This document shows positions 8,296-15,728 of a stretch of 38,800 bases of DNA, one piece after another. The DNA is from Reyranella soli (GTDB taxonomy: Bacteria; Pseudomonadota; Alphaproteobacteria; Reyranellales; Reyranellaceae): positions 1 to 38,800 of the forward strand of contig NZ_BKAJ01000013.1 of assembly GCF_007992495.1 (NCBI RefSeq), given 5' to 3'. The notes under the pieces are model-generated. The model was not told the origin of the DNA and did no database searches. It worked only from the letters and a program-made list of their open reading frames with translations. The stretch's first letter is position 1. The number at the start of each line of letters is the position of its first letter. A program made the translations under genes and the position numbers.

Positions 8296-8450
8296 ACCTC
8301 CCCCGTCTTCGGGGGAGGTGCCCGCGTAATCGCGGGCGGAGGGGGAAAGCCCCAGTCTTGATGTCGATCGTTTCAGATCAGATCGGCTCATAGGCATGCA
8401 TTTTTTGCGTGGCCTTCCCCCTCCCGGCCTCCCCCGTTTGACGGGGGAGG
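8296..8450. repeat. Cluster of three GC hairpins (CTCCCCC-type intergenic repeat)
   Basis: Three perfect inverted repeats occur: 8296-8319 (9-bp arms ACCTCCCCC/GGGGGAGGT), 8320-8337 (7-bp arms GCCCGCG/CGCGGGC, loop TAAT) and 8428-8450 (10-bp arms CCTCCCCCGT/ACGGGGGAGG). The outer two resemble each other and flank about 90 bp of unremarkable sequence. The layout suggests a small non-coding mobile element or paired terminators between the TctC and GST genes. No T-tract follows, so simple intrinsic termination is not obvious. Confidence 0.65.
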
Positions 8451-8473
8451 AGAATGAGAGAGCGTGTGGCCCC

Positions 8474-9448
8474 CTACTCCGGCTTCGCCCCCGACTGCTT
8501 GATGATGGGATCCCAGAACGTCATCTGGTCGTCATAGAACTTCTTGGCCGAGGCCGGCGTTGAATCCTGGATGAGCTCGATGGCGCGGTCATCCGCCCAC
8601 TTCTTCACCTCGGGCTCCTTCAGCACCTTGTTGAAGGCGGCGTTGAGCTTGTCGACGATCGGGCGTGGCGTGCCCTTGGGGGCGTAGGCGGCGTACCAGG
8701 TATTGATCGAGAATGGGAAGCCCAGCGCCTCCTGCACGGTCGGCACGTCGGGCAGCTGCGGCAGGCGCTTGTCGGCCGCGACTGCCAGCACCCGCACCTT
8801 GCCGCCTTCGATGAAGCCCTTGCTGGTGCCGAGCGTGTCCATCTGGAAGGCGTGGCGGCCGGCGATCAGGTCGACCATGCCGGGCGCCGAGCCGCGATAG
8901 GGCACGTGCAGCGCCTCGCCGCCCACTTTCTCGACGAACAGGTAGCCCGCGAGATGGATCATCCCGCCGTTGCCGGACGACGGGTAGGAGTACTTCCCCT
9001 TCTCCTTCTTCAGCATGTCGGCGAGCTCGCCGATCGACTTGGCGCCGTCCATCGGCACCACGACGATCAGGGGCACGCTCGCGACATAGGCAATGCCGTC
9101 GAAGCCGTTCATCGGATCGTAGCCGACCAGCTTGCCGTAGAGCGCCGGCGCCATCGCCATGGTCGAGGCGCTGAACAGGATCGTGTAGCCGTCGGGCTTG
9201 GCGTCGGCGACCATGGCGGTGCCGATATTGCCGGTGGCGCCGGGCTTGTTCTCGACCACGACCTGCTGGCCCAAAATCTCGCTCAGGCGCGGCGCCAGCA
9301 TGCGGCCGACGATGTCGGTCGGACCGCCGGCGGCAAAGGCGATGATCATGCGGATCGGCTTGTCGGGATAGTTGGCCTGGGCAAAGGCGCTGCCCGGAAG
9401 CGTCGCCGCCGCCAGGCCGGCGAGTGCGGTACGTCGCGTGAGACTCAT
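8474..9448 (-). CDS. TctC/Bug-family periplasmic substrate-binding protein 1
   Basis: A 324-residue member of the tripartite tricarboxylate transporter receptor family. An N-terminal signal with a twin-arginine-like start (LTRRTALAGL) ends near AFA-QA at residue 24. The mature part has the family hallmarks: YPDKPIRMI, the GGPTD loop, LGQQVVVENKPGATGNIG, KPDGYTI and VPYRGSAP. It lies 10 bp downstream of a paralogous TctC gene, so the two form a bicistronic operon. No TctA or TctB membrane components are in the window. It probably captures a carboxylate or similar small metabolite; the ligand is unknown. Confidence 0.93.
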   Translation of the reverse strand: MSLTRRTALAGLAAATLPGSAFAQANYPDKPIRMIIAFAAGGPTDIVGRMLAPRLSEILGQQVVVENKPGATGNIGTAMVADAKPDGYTILFSASTMAMAPALYGKLVGYDPMNGFDGIAYVASVPLIVVVPMDGAKSIGELADMLKKEKGKYSYPSSGNGGMIHLAGYLFVEKVGGEALHVPYRGSAPGMVDLIAGRHAFQMDTLGTSKGFIEGGKVRVLAVAADKRLPQLPDVPTVQEALGFPFSINTWYAAYAPKGTPRPIVDKLNAAFNKVLKEPEVKKWADDRAIELIQDSTPASAKKFYDDQMTFWDPIIKQSGAKPE

Positions 9449-9458
9449 CGTTTGCCCC

Positions 9459-10427
9459 CTACTCCACCTTGGCGCCAGACGCCTTCACGATCGGCGCCCA
9501 CTTGGCGATCTGTTCTTCATAGAATTTCTTCGACGAGGCCGGCGTCGATTGGACCATTTCCATGCCCAGCCCCTTGGCCTTGTCGACGATGGCGGGCGAC
9601 TTGATCGCCTGATTGATGTCGGTGTTGAGCTTGTCGATGATCGGCTGCGGCGTGCCGGCCGGCGCGAAGATCAGGTACCAGGTGACGACGTCCAGCGGAA
9701 AGCCGGTGATCTCCTTGACCGTCGGCACGTCCGGCAGCGCCGCCAGGCGCTGGTCGGCGCACACGGCGAGGATGCGCAATCGACCACCATCGATGAAGCC
9801 CTTGCTGCTGCCCAGCGTGTCGATCTGGAAGGCGTGGCGGCCGGCCAAGGTGTCCTGCATGGCCGGCGCCGAGCCGCGATAGGGTACATGCAGCGTTTCC
9901 GCGCCAATGCGCTGGGAGAACAGCAGGCTGCCCATGTGGATCAGGCTGCCGTTGCCGGGCGTGCCGTAGGATTTGCCCGGCTCCTTCTTCAGGAGCGCGA
10001 TCAATTCCTGCAGGGTCTTGGGACCATCGGCCGGCACGACGATGACCATCGGAATCGTGGTGAAGTGGGCGACGGCGACGAAGCTATTGTAGGGATCGTA
10101 AGGCAGCTTGTCGTACACCGAGGGCACGATGCTCATGATCGAGGTGCCCACCAGCAGCGTGTAGCCGTCGGGCTTGGCCTCGGCCACCATCAGCGAGGCG
10201 ATGTTGCCGGCGGCGCCCGACTTGTTCTCAACCACCACCTGCTGGCCCAGGATCTCGCTGAGGCTCTGCGCCAGCATGCGGGCCGAAAGGTCGGCCGGTC
10301 CGCCCGGCGGGAAGCCGCCCACGAACCGGATGGCGCGGTCGGGAAAGCCAGCCTGGCCGAGCGCAGCGGGCGAAGCGGCCAATGCCGCAGCCGCCGCCAG
10401 GATCCCGCGGCGGCCAAGGGTCTTCAT
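9459..10427 (-). CDS. TctC/Bug-family periplasmic substrate-binding protein 2
   Basis: A 322-residue paralogue of the downstream TctC gene, with a signal peptide (GRRGILAAAAALAASPAALG) and the same blocks: GGPADLS, LGQQVVVENKSGAAGNIA, KPDGYTL and VPYRGSAPAMQDTLAGRHAFQ. The ligand-pocket loops GRHAFQ.DTLG.SKGFI.GG are shared by the pair but not by the third TctC at 21999, suggesting a local duplication. GGGAGGA precedes the ATG at 10427. It is divergent from the HpcH/HpaI aldolase gene with only 64 bp between starts, so the three genes may respond to the same compound. Confidence 0.93.
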   Translation of the reverse strand: MKTLGRRGILAAAAALAASPAALGQAGFPDRAIRFVGGFPPGGPADLSARMLAQSLSEILGQQVVVENKSGAAGNIASLMVAEAKPDGYTLLVGTSIMSIVPSVYDKLPYDPYNSFVAVAHFTTIPMVIVVPADGPKTLQELIALLKKEPGKSYGTPGNGSLIHMGSLLFSQRIGAETLHVPYRGSAPAMQDTLAGRHAFQIDTLGSSKGFIDGGRLRILAVCADQRLAALPDVPTVKEITGFPLDVVTWYLIFAPAGTPQPIIDKLNTDINQAIKSPAIVDKAKGLGMEMVQSTPASSKKFYEEQIAKWAPIVKASGAKVE

Positions 10428-10491
10428 GGTTTCCTCCCTTTTGCCGGAACTCTAGGGCTATGCTCACTCCAAGAAAACGGAGGAAAGCCAA

Positions 10492-11373
10492 ATGGCGAAA
10501 CGCATCAACCGCGCCATCGAGCTCCTGGAAGCCGACCAGGCGCTCTATTACGACGGCCCCCATACCGGTCATGTCCTGACCTACGAGCAGGGCCGCCAGG
10601 ACGCCAAGACCTGGGCCGACTACATCAATGTCGGCATGGAGCACGGCGACTTCGACATGAAGGGCTTGTCGGACTACATGCGCGGCCTGGTCGATGGCGG
10701 TCCGACCAACTCCGGCCATCGCACACCGACCATCATCGTCGAGGCGCCGGTCAACGGCATCGACGGGCCGAATGTGGCCTACAACGCCTGGCAGTTCCGC
10801 CAGATCCTGGGACGCGGCGTGCATGGCATCCTGCTCTGCCAAGCGGAATCGGCCGACGCCGTGAAGGAGTTCGTCCGCGCCTGCCGCTTCCCGCATCACA
10901 AAGCAGGCGTCGACAAAATCGGTATCGGCAGCCGTGGCCGCGGCTCGGAGCCGACAGCGGCTCCTGTCTGGGGCATTGATCAACAAGAGTATTTCGCCCG
11001 CTGCGAGCCATGGCCGCTCAATCCGCAAGGCGAGCTTCTGCTCGGTGTAAAGATCGAAAGTCCGCCCGGCGTCGAGCATTGCGAGGAGATTTTGGCAGTG
11101 CCTGGATTGGGGTTTGCCGAGCTGGGACCGGGCGATCTTGGCCTGTCACTGGGCTACACCAGCCTGCAGCGCCGTCCTTACCCGCCGGAAATGGAACGGG
11201 CGCGCGCCCGCGTCTTCTCCGCCTGCAAGTGGAACAAGCTCGCCTTCCTGGAAGGCGCCCCGGCCGAGAAGATCGCGGCCAGCCTCGATGAGGGTGTGCG
11301 CATCATCTCGGGGCACAATCCCGAAGTGGCCAAGATCGGCCGGGCGCACCAGAAGCGGACGATGCCGGTTTAG
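10492..11373 (+). CDS. HpcH/HpaI aldolase/citrate lyase family protein
   Basis: A 293-residue class II pyruvate-type aldolase family member, a metal-dependent (beta/alpha)8 barrel that makes or breaks C-C bonds with 2-oxo acids. The metal-binding acid pair is in VKIESPPGVEHCEEI and ELGPGDLGLSLGY, matching the family pattern IE.P.G...-GP.DL..S.G. An arginine/glycine-rich insert (GSRGRGSEPTAAP) is seen before it. GGAGGA lies 8 nt before the ATG. It is longer than the typical 250-270 residue HpaI. The divergent TctC pair suggests a role in catabolising an imported acid, but the substrate is unknown. Confidence 0.88.
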   Translation: MAKRINRAIELLEADQALYYDGPHTGHVLTYEQGRQDAKTWADYINVGMEHGDFDMKGLSDYMRGLVDGGPTNSGHRTPTIIVEAPVNGIDGPNVAYNAWQFRQILGRGVHGILLCQAESADAVKEFVRACRFPHHKAGVDKIGIGSRGRGSEPTAAPVWGIDQQEYFARCEPWPLNPQGELLLGVKIESPPGVEHCEEILAVPGLGFAELGPGDLGLSLGYTSLQRRPYPPEMERARARVFSACKWNKLAFLEGAPAEKIAASLDEGVRIISGHNPEVAKIGRAHQKRTMPV

Positions 11374-11408
11374 TATCCGGCATCACCGATGCCGGAAACA
11401 GGCCCACT

Positions 11409-11474
11409 GTCATCCCGAGCGAAGCGAGGGACCTTTCCTGCGGCTCAAAGGCCTCTCGCTACGCTCGGGGTGAC
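11409..11474. repeat. Intergenic palindromic repeat (GTCATCCCGA family), copy 2
   Basis: The left arm begins GTCATCCCGAGCGAAGCGAG and the right arm is the near complement ending CGCTCGGGGTGAC, forming a long hairpin with a short A/T-containing loop. It sits between the convergent aldolase and DUF559 genes, where it could terminate both transcripts. It is closely related to the copy at 21928-21994. Confidence 0.8.
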
Positions 11475-11476
11475 AG

Positions 11477-11887
11477 CTACGATTCGGCCTCGGCGCTCGA
11501 AGGGCCCTGCAGCAGCCGGAAGATCTCCCGCCAAGCCTCTTCGGGATCGTCGAGCACGTCCTTCGCTGAGAAGCGAGCCACTCGCCAGCCGAGCTGCTGC
11601 ATGGACTGCGTCCGCCCGGCATCATCCTCGCCGTCGATCTCGATCACCAGCTTCTTCGTCGTGCAGACGAAGGCCGCCAGGAAAGGCCCGATCGGCTGCA
11701 TACGCCGGAAGCGCGCTCCGCCGAGCGGCCGGGTGCACAGCAGCTCCCACATGGCCTGTTCGGCCTGATTGCCCGCGCGGCGCAGATCGCGTGCCCGCTC
11801 GATGCGTTTCTGCAGAGTCCGCCAGCGCTTCCTCTCGCTGCCCTTGGCAGCCGACGGGACGGTGCGGCTCGCATCCATGACCGGCAT
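11477..11887 (-). CDS. DUF559 (Vsr/restriction-endonuclease-like) protein with shortened core
   Basis: A 136-residue protein of the DUF559 family, related to very-short-patch-repair-type endonucleases. Family blocks are visible: RARDLRRAGNQAEQAMWELL, RFRRMQPIGPF, KLVIEIDG and GWRVARFSAKDVLDDPEEA. The family normally continues VIEIDG-GQH with a further stretch before the arginine-threonine helix. Here the sequence runs IDGEDDAGRT, lacking the QH and several residues, so the catalytic centre may be altered. GGGAGG precedes the ATG at 11887; an earlier in-frame ATG at 11956 is less supported. DUF559 genes often travel as solitary accessory genes, and the function here is unproven. Confidence 0.85.
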   Translation of the reverse strand: MPVMDASRTVPSAAKGSERKRWRTLQKRIERARDLRRAGNQAEQAMWELLCTRPLGGARFRRMQPIGPFLAAFVCTTKKLVIEIDGEDDAGRTQSMQQLGWRVARFSAKDVLDDPEEAWREIFRLLQGPSSAEAES

Positions 11888-11987
11888 GAACGCCTCCCCT
11901 GAACGCAAAAAAACTGCGGGGAAGCTAGGCCCGGCCAGGCCGTCGATATGTGGCAATTACCACACGTAACGGGCCTGTAGCACAGCC

Positions 11988-12797
11988 CTATTTCTGGTCC
12001 GGCTCGGCGCCGACATAGGTGATCTGGTCGGCCCGGAGATGGCGCCAAGTCGTATCCTGTGCCTGCTCCTCGAGGAAGTGCGCCCCCATGCTGACGCTGC
12101 GCGCCGTCAGCAGGAACAGGCGTGTCGCGCGCCAGTCGAAGCCGAGATCGAGTGCGATCGCCGCCCCAACGCCGTCGAGATTCATCGGCACGGCCCTGCC
12201 GCCGCGTGCCGCGGCGAGCTCGGCCTCGATCAATTCGGCCAATCGGCAATAGGCGCCATGGATGCCGTGCTCACGCGCCACCGCCAGCAGTCTGGGCGCG
12301 CGCGGATCGGCGCCGTGCAATGGAATGCCGTAACCCGGAACACGACTTCCCTCTCGCCGCGCGCCATCGACGATGGCCCCGGCGACGGCGTGCAATTGCT
12401 CCTCGCCGATCGTCGCCGGATCGCCCAACGGCACGAGGTGCCCGGCCATCAGCCGCGCCAGTTGCTCGCCAAGGCCGCCCATGCGATCGCCGAAGGCGGC
12501 GATGCCGCTGCCCACCGCCGCCTGGATCGATGTGCCGTACGACGCAAAGCAGCGGCTGATCATCGAAGGCGGCGCGATGCCGTGCTCGATCGAGGCGACC
12601 AGCAGCGCATCCAGCACGCGCGCCTGGCCCGGCGTCGGCAGCCGGCCCTGCAGCATCAGGAACATCGTCTCGGCGAAGGAGCAGCGGCCGATCAGCTCGC
12701 TGAGGCGATGGCCGCGGACCACGATCTCCTCCTCGCCGTCCCTGCTCACGACCTTGCAGATCGCGGTCTCCCATTGCGTCATGTCGCGCGTGCTCAT
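11988..12797 (-). CDS. Citrate synthase-fold protein, citryl-CoA lyase-like
   Basis: A 269-residue protein homologous to the catalytic half of citrate synthase but much shorter than the usual 370-430 residues, as in bacterial citryl-CoA lyases. Recognisable elements are an early FAETMFLMLQGRLP (the synthase dimer region), IAAFGDRMGGLGE, VPGYGIPLHGADPRAPRL carrying the conserved histidine of the GxGHPxH-type loop, and NLDGVGAAIALDLGFDW with the catalytic aspartate region. It would cleave or form a citryl-CoA-type bond. AGGAG lies 8 nt before the ATG. It is 18 bp downstream of the gamma-glutamyltransferase gene on the same strand, so they are probably co-transcribed. The natural substrate is uncertain. 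Confidence 0.82.
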   Translation of the reverse strand: MSTRDMTQWETAICKVVSRDGEEEIVVRGHRLSELIGRCSFAETMFLMLQGRLPTPGQARVLDALLVASIEHGIAPPSMISRCFASYGTSIQAAVGSGIAAFGDRMGGLGEQLARLMAGHLVPLGDPATIGEEQLHAVAGAIVDGARREGSRVPGYGIPLHGADPRAPRLLAVAREHGIHGAYCRLAELIEAELAAARGGRAVPMNLDGVGAAIALDLGFDWRATRLFLLTARSVSMGAHFLEEQAQDTTWRHLRADQITYVGAEPDQK

Positions 12798-12815
12798 GCG
12801 TCTGCTCCTGTCGCG

Positions 12816-14432
12816 TCAGACGGCAATCACCACGCCGTCATGGCCGGGGTCGGCCCCGCCATCGAGACCATCGTCGTGCACCCGGATGCCATGCACGGCG
12901 GCGAAGCCGAAGGTGTAGGGACTCCGCACCACCGGATAGCCCAATCCCTGCAGCTCGCGCTCGACCCTGAACTGGATGCGGTTGGAGACGTCGATCGTAT
13001 CGGACGTCGCCGAGAAGCGCGGCGCGCTCACCGCCTCGACCATGGTCATGTCGAAGTCGAGCGCATTCAGCACGACGTGCAGCACGCCCATGGCGATCTG
13101 GGTCGCGCCGGGCGCGCCGATGATCAGGTGCGGCTTGCCGTCCTTGAAGATGATCGAGGGCACGACCGAGCTGAAGCGCGCCTTGCCCGGTGCGATCGAC
13201 CCCGCGCGGTCAGGCCGCGGATCGAACACGCCCATGCAGCCGTTGTACATGAAGCCCAGGCCGGCCGTGACCACGCCCGACGGCATGCCGAGCGAATGGG
13301 TCATGGTGAAGCAGTTGCCGTCCTTGTCGAGGACGGAGATGTGCGTGGTGTCCTTGGAGACCGCGCCCGAGTTGAAGCGCGGCACCTCGGCCTTGACGCC
13401 ACGCATGATCTCTCCGGCCATGGTCTTGGCGTAGGACTTGGAGATCAGCCGCTCGACCGGCACGTCGACGAACTTCGGGTCGCCGACATGGGCATCCTTG
13501 TCGATGGTGGCGCGCTTCATGGCCTCGCTGACGACGCGCAGGTACTCCGTGGAATTGTGCTCCAGGCCGGCGAGATCGAAGTTCTCCAGGATGTTCAGCA
13601 TCTCGAGCAGCATGACGCCGCCACCCGGCGGCTGGTTGGTCGAGACGCGATAGCCGCGATAGTCGCCCCACAGGGGCGGATTGCGCACCGGCTTCCACGC
13701 CTTCAGGTCCTCGATGGAAAGCAGCGCGTCGTTCTTCTTCATGTCCTCGGCGATCGCCCGGCCGATCTCGCCCGAATAGAAGGCATCGGCGCCGTCCTTG
13801 GCGATGGTGCGCAGCACCTGGCCGTAGTCGCGATTGACCACACGGTCGCCGACGCGCTTGGGGCTGCCGTCGGCGCGGCAGAAGAGAGCGCGGGCGGCCG
13901 GCGTGAAACCGGTGCGCTCGTGGTTGGGAGCGCGGCCAAAGGCGCCGTCGTCGGACCACCAGTAGTGGACGTGCGGCCGCACGGTCCAGCCACGCTCGGC
14001 CCAGGCAATGGCGGGCTCGACGATGCGCGACCACGGCAGGCTGCCGTGCTCCTTGTGCGCCTCGTAGTACATTTTCAGGTTCGCCGGTGCGCAGATCGAC
14101 TTGTAGCCGATGTCGTTCACCCTGCCCTTCAGAATGAAGCCGTAGCCGTCGCGCGCCTCGCTCTCGATCAGGTTGGCCCACATGTCGGGCCGCGCGCCGA
14201 GCGGCGCCGGGGCATGGGCGTCGATGTAGCCGTGGAACTTCTTGCCCGGCATGTAGATGCCGCACGAGCCGAAACCGGCGATGCCGCACATCATCGGATC
14301 GACGACGCCCTGCACCAGGGCGCAGGCGATGCCGGCATCGACCGCGTTGCCGCCTTCGCGCAAGACATCGGCGCCTGCTTCAGTCGGCTCCGGCTGCGGA
14401 GCCACGATCATCGCCTTCTTGGCGTAACGCAC
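12816..14432 (-). CDS. ggt: Gamma-glutamyltransferase family protein
   Basis: About 538 residues of the Ntn-hydrolase GGT family, which self-cleaves into two chains and transfers or hydrolyses gamma-glutamyl groups. The cleavage/nucleophile site is in SKDTTHISVLDKDG, with the first T (about residue 362) as expected nucleophile. The donor-binding IIGAPGATQ and the N-terminal GGNAVDAGIA are present. No signal peptide is seen, whereas classical GGT is periplasmic, so this form may be cytoplasmic or act on other acyl groups (cephalosporin acylase-like). The start is placed at GTG 14432, preceded by GGAGGA with 7-nt spacing. An upstream GTG at 14447 lies at the edge of the palindromic repeat and lacks a ribosome site. 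Confidence 0.88.
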   Translation of the reverse strand: MRYAKKAMIVAPQPEPTEAGADVLREGGNAVDAGIACALVQGVVDPMMCGIAGFGSCGIYMPGKKFHGYIDAHAPAPLGARPDMWANLIESEARDGYGFILKGRVNDIGYKSICAPANLKMYYEAHKEHGSLPWSRIVEPAIAWAERGWTVRPHVHYWWSDDGAFGRAPNHERTGFTPAARALFCRADGSPKRVGDRVVNRDYGQVLRTIAKDGADAFYSGEIGRAIAEDMKKNDALLSIEDLKAWKPVRNPPLWGDYRGYRVSTNQPPGGGVMLLEMLNILENFDLAGLEHNSTEYLRVVSEAMKRATIDKDAHVGDPKFVDVPVERLISKSYAKTMAGEIMRGVKAEVPRFNSGAVSKDTTHISVLDKDGNCFTMTHSLGMPSGVVTAGLGFMYNGCMGVFDPRPDRAGSIAPGKARFSSVVPSIIFKDGKPHLIIGAPGATQIAMGVLHVVLNALDFDMTMVEAVSAPRFSATSDTIDVSNRIQFRVERELQGLGYPVVRSPYTFGFAAVHGIRVHDDGLDGGADPGHDGVVIAV

Positions 14433-14446
14433 TTTGATTTCCTCCA

Positions 14447-14516
14447 CTCTTCTGGACCGCGCGCTTCCAGCGCGCTCATGATCATGGGCGCGCTGGAAGC
14501 GCGCGGTCCAGAAGAG
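14447..14516. repeat. Palindromic mosaic repeat, copy B: perfect 29-bp inverted repeat
   Basis: Left arm 14447-14475 and right arm 14488-14516 are perfect complements over 29 bp, around a 12-nt centre containing TCATGATCATGG. The arms begin CTCTTCTGGACCGCGCG. The element fills the gap between the polysaccharide deacetylase stop and the gamma-glutamyltransferase start, both on the minus strand. It would fold into a very stable hairpin just upstream of the GGT ribosome-binding site, so it may terminate the upstream transcript. Confidence 0.85.
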
Positions 14517-14519
14517 GAC

Positions 14520-15653
14520 TTACTCCCAGCCGTTTCTCTTTCGCAGCACGGCTGTAGCTGGCGCGAGCGCCATGCCTTTGCCCTGCACGCCGGGTAACCA
14601 TTCGCCGAGTGCCTGCAGAGTTACTTCGTGAGGATGGCCGATCACCACGACGAAGCCCTGACGGCGGGCGATTGCCTCGGCCTCGGCGAGCTTCTTGCGC
14701 ACCGCGTCGAGCGTCTCCTCGTCGTCGAGGAAGACGTGCCGCACGATCGACGGCACGCCCATCTCCTGGGCGAGCTGGTCGCCCACTGATTGCGCGCTGG
14801 TCCGCGAGTCGAGGAACATCAATCCGCGGCCCTTGAGCTGACGCAGCACGGTCTCCATGCCTGGTTTGAAGGCGGTGAAGCGGCTGCCCATGTGGTTGTT
14901 CACGCCGGCGAAGCCATCGAAGCTGTCGAGGGCGGCCGTCGTGCGCTGACGCAACTCGGCATCGCTCAGCGAGACCAGCAGCGCGTTGGGCCCAGGATCG
15001 TTGCGACCGTTGGGCTCCATCGGCAGGTGCAGCATCAGCTCATGCCCCTTAGCCCGCGCGGCCTTCGCTTGCTCGCGCAGGTCCTTGGCATAGGGCAGGA
15101 ACGACATGGTGAGCGGCCCCGGCAGCTCCCACGCACGCTTCGACCGCGGACGATCCAGGCCGACATCGTCGATCACGACGGCGACCAGCGGCTTGCTGTT
15201 GAGGTCGCGGAACGGCACGGCGTTGCGCCGCCATGTCTCAGCGCTCGATGCCGCGGCGGCGAGCTGCACCTTGGGCCGCGGCTTCTCCTCCAGCGTCGGC
15301 AACGACTGACCCGGCTCGACCTCGGTGTATTTTGGCAGGTCGGGCAGATCTTCTATGCGCGCATACTTCGGCCCGACTGCAGGTCCGGTCGCCGATCCGC
15401 GCTTCATGTCCTCGAGCGTGTCGCTTGCCAGGCGGTCGCCGTCGCCTGCTCCGAGCCGCTCGGCCAGCCAGTAGCCGCCGACCAGGCTGGCGCCGAACAG
15501 CAGCACCGCGCCACCCACGATGGCGACCCAGCGGCGGGCGTGAAGCCACGCAAACAGCCCGTCGAATCGCTGCCTCAGGCGCTCACCGAGGCCGGGCGGC
15601 AATTGCGGACTCTTTCTGTTCGCCTTCCTGCTTCTGTTCTTCCTAGACGCCAT
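14520..15653 (-). CDS. Divergent polysaccharide deacetylase (YibQ/DUF610-like), membrane-anchored
   Basis: A 377-residue protein with a basic cytoplasmic N-terminus (MASRKNRSRKANRK), one membrane segment (about residues 43-64) and a linker rich in charged residues. A NodB-like divergent polysaccharide deacetylase domain follows from about residue 150. Domain markers are VAVVIDDVGLDRP, LTMSFLPYA, GHELMLHLPMEPNG, FAGVNNHMGSRFTAF, GLMFLDSRTSA and VVIGHPHE. The second D of IDDVG, together with NHMGS, forms the expected metal site. It should sit in the periplasmic face of the inner membrane and act on cell-wall or surface polysaccharide. In other bacteria this family often neighbours envC/ctp; here it does not. 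Confidence 0.9.
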   Translation of the reverse strand: MASRKNRSRKANRKSPQLPPGLGERLRQRFDGLFAWLHARRWVAIVGGAVLLFGASLVGGYWLAERLGAGDGDRLASDTLEDMKRGSATGPAVGPKYARIEDLPDLPKYTEVEPGQSLPTLEEKPRPKVQLAAAASSAETWRRNAVPFRDLNSKPLVAVVIDDVGLDRPRSKRAWELPGPLTMSFLPYAKDLREQAKAARAKGHELMLHLPMEPNGRNDPGPNALLVSLSDAELRQRTTAALDSFDGFAGVNNHMGSRFTAFKPGMETVLRQLKGRGLMFLDSRTSAQSVGDQLAQEMGVPSIVRHVFLDDEETLDAVRKKLAEAEAIARRQGFVVVIGHPHEVTLQALGEWLPGVQGKGMALAPATAVLRKRNGWE

Positions 15654-15728
15654 CTGAACAGTCGGTTCTAAAGCCTTGGCCTGTCGCCGTTATTTTGCCT
15701 CAGTTTAGAGGCGTCGACAAAACATTAG

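Noticed and set aside
8296..8450. CTCCCCC hairpins as classical intrinsic terminators
   Set aside because: No T-tract follows any of the stems on either strand; they are better described as repeat elements.
10492..11373. Naming the aldolase HpaI (4-hydroxy-2-oxoheptanedioate aldolase)
   Set aside because: It is longer than HpaI, has an unusual insert, and no homoprotocatechuate pathway genes are nearby.
11949..11964. TGTGG-N6-CCACA inverted repeat upstream of the DUF559 gene
   Set aside because: Only 5-bp arms, so chance is likely; not listed as an operator.
12039..14597. 852-residue plus-strand open frame
   Set aside because: Antisense to the citryl-CoA-lyase-like and GGT genes, which have clear family motifs.
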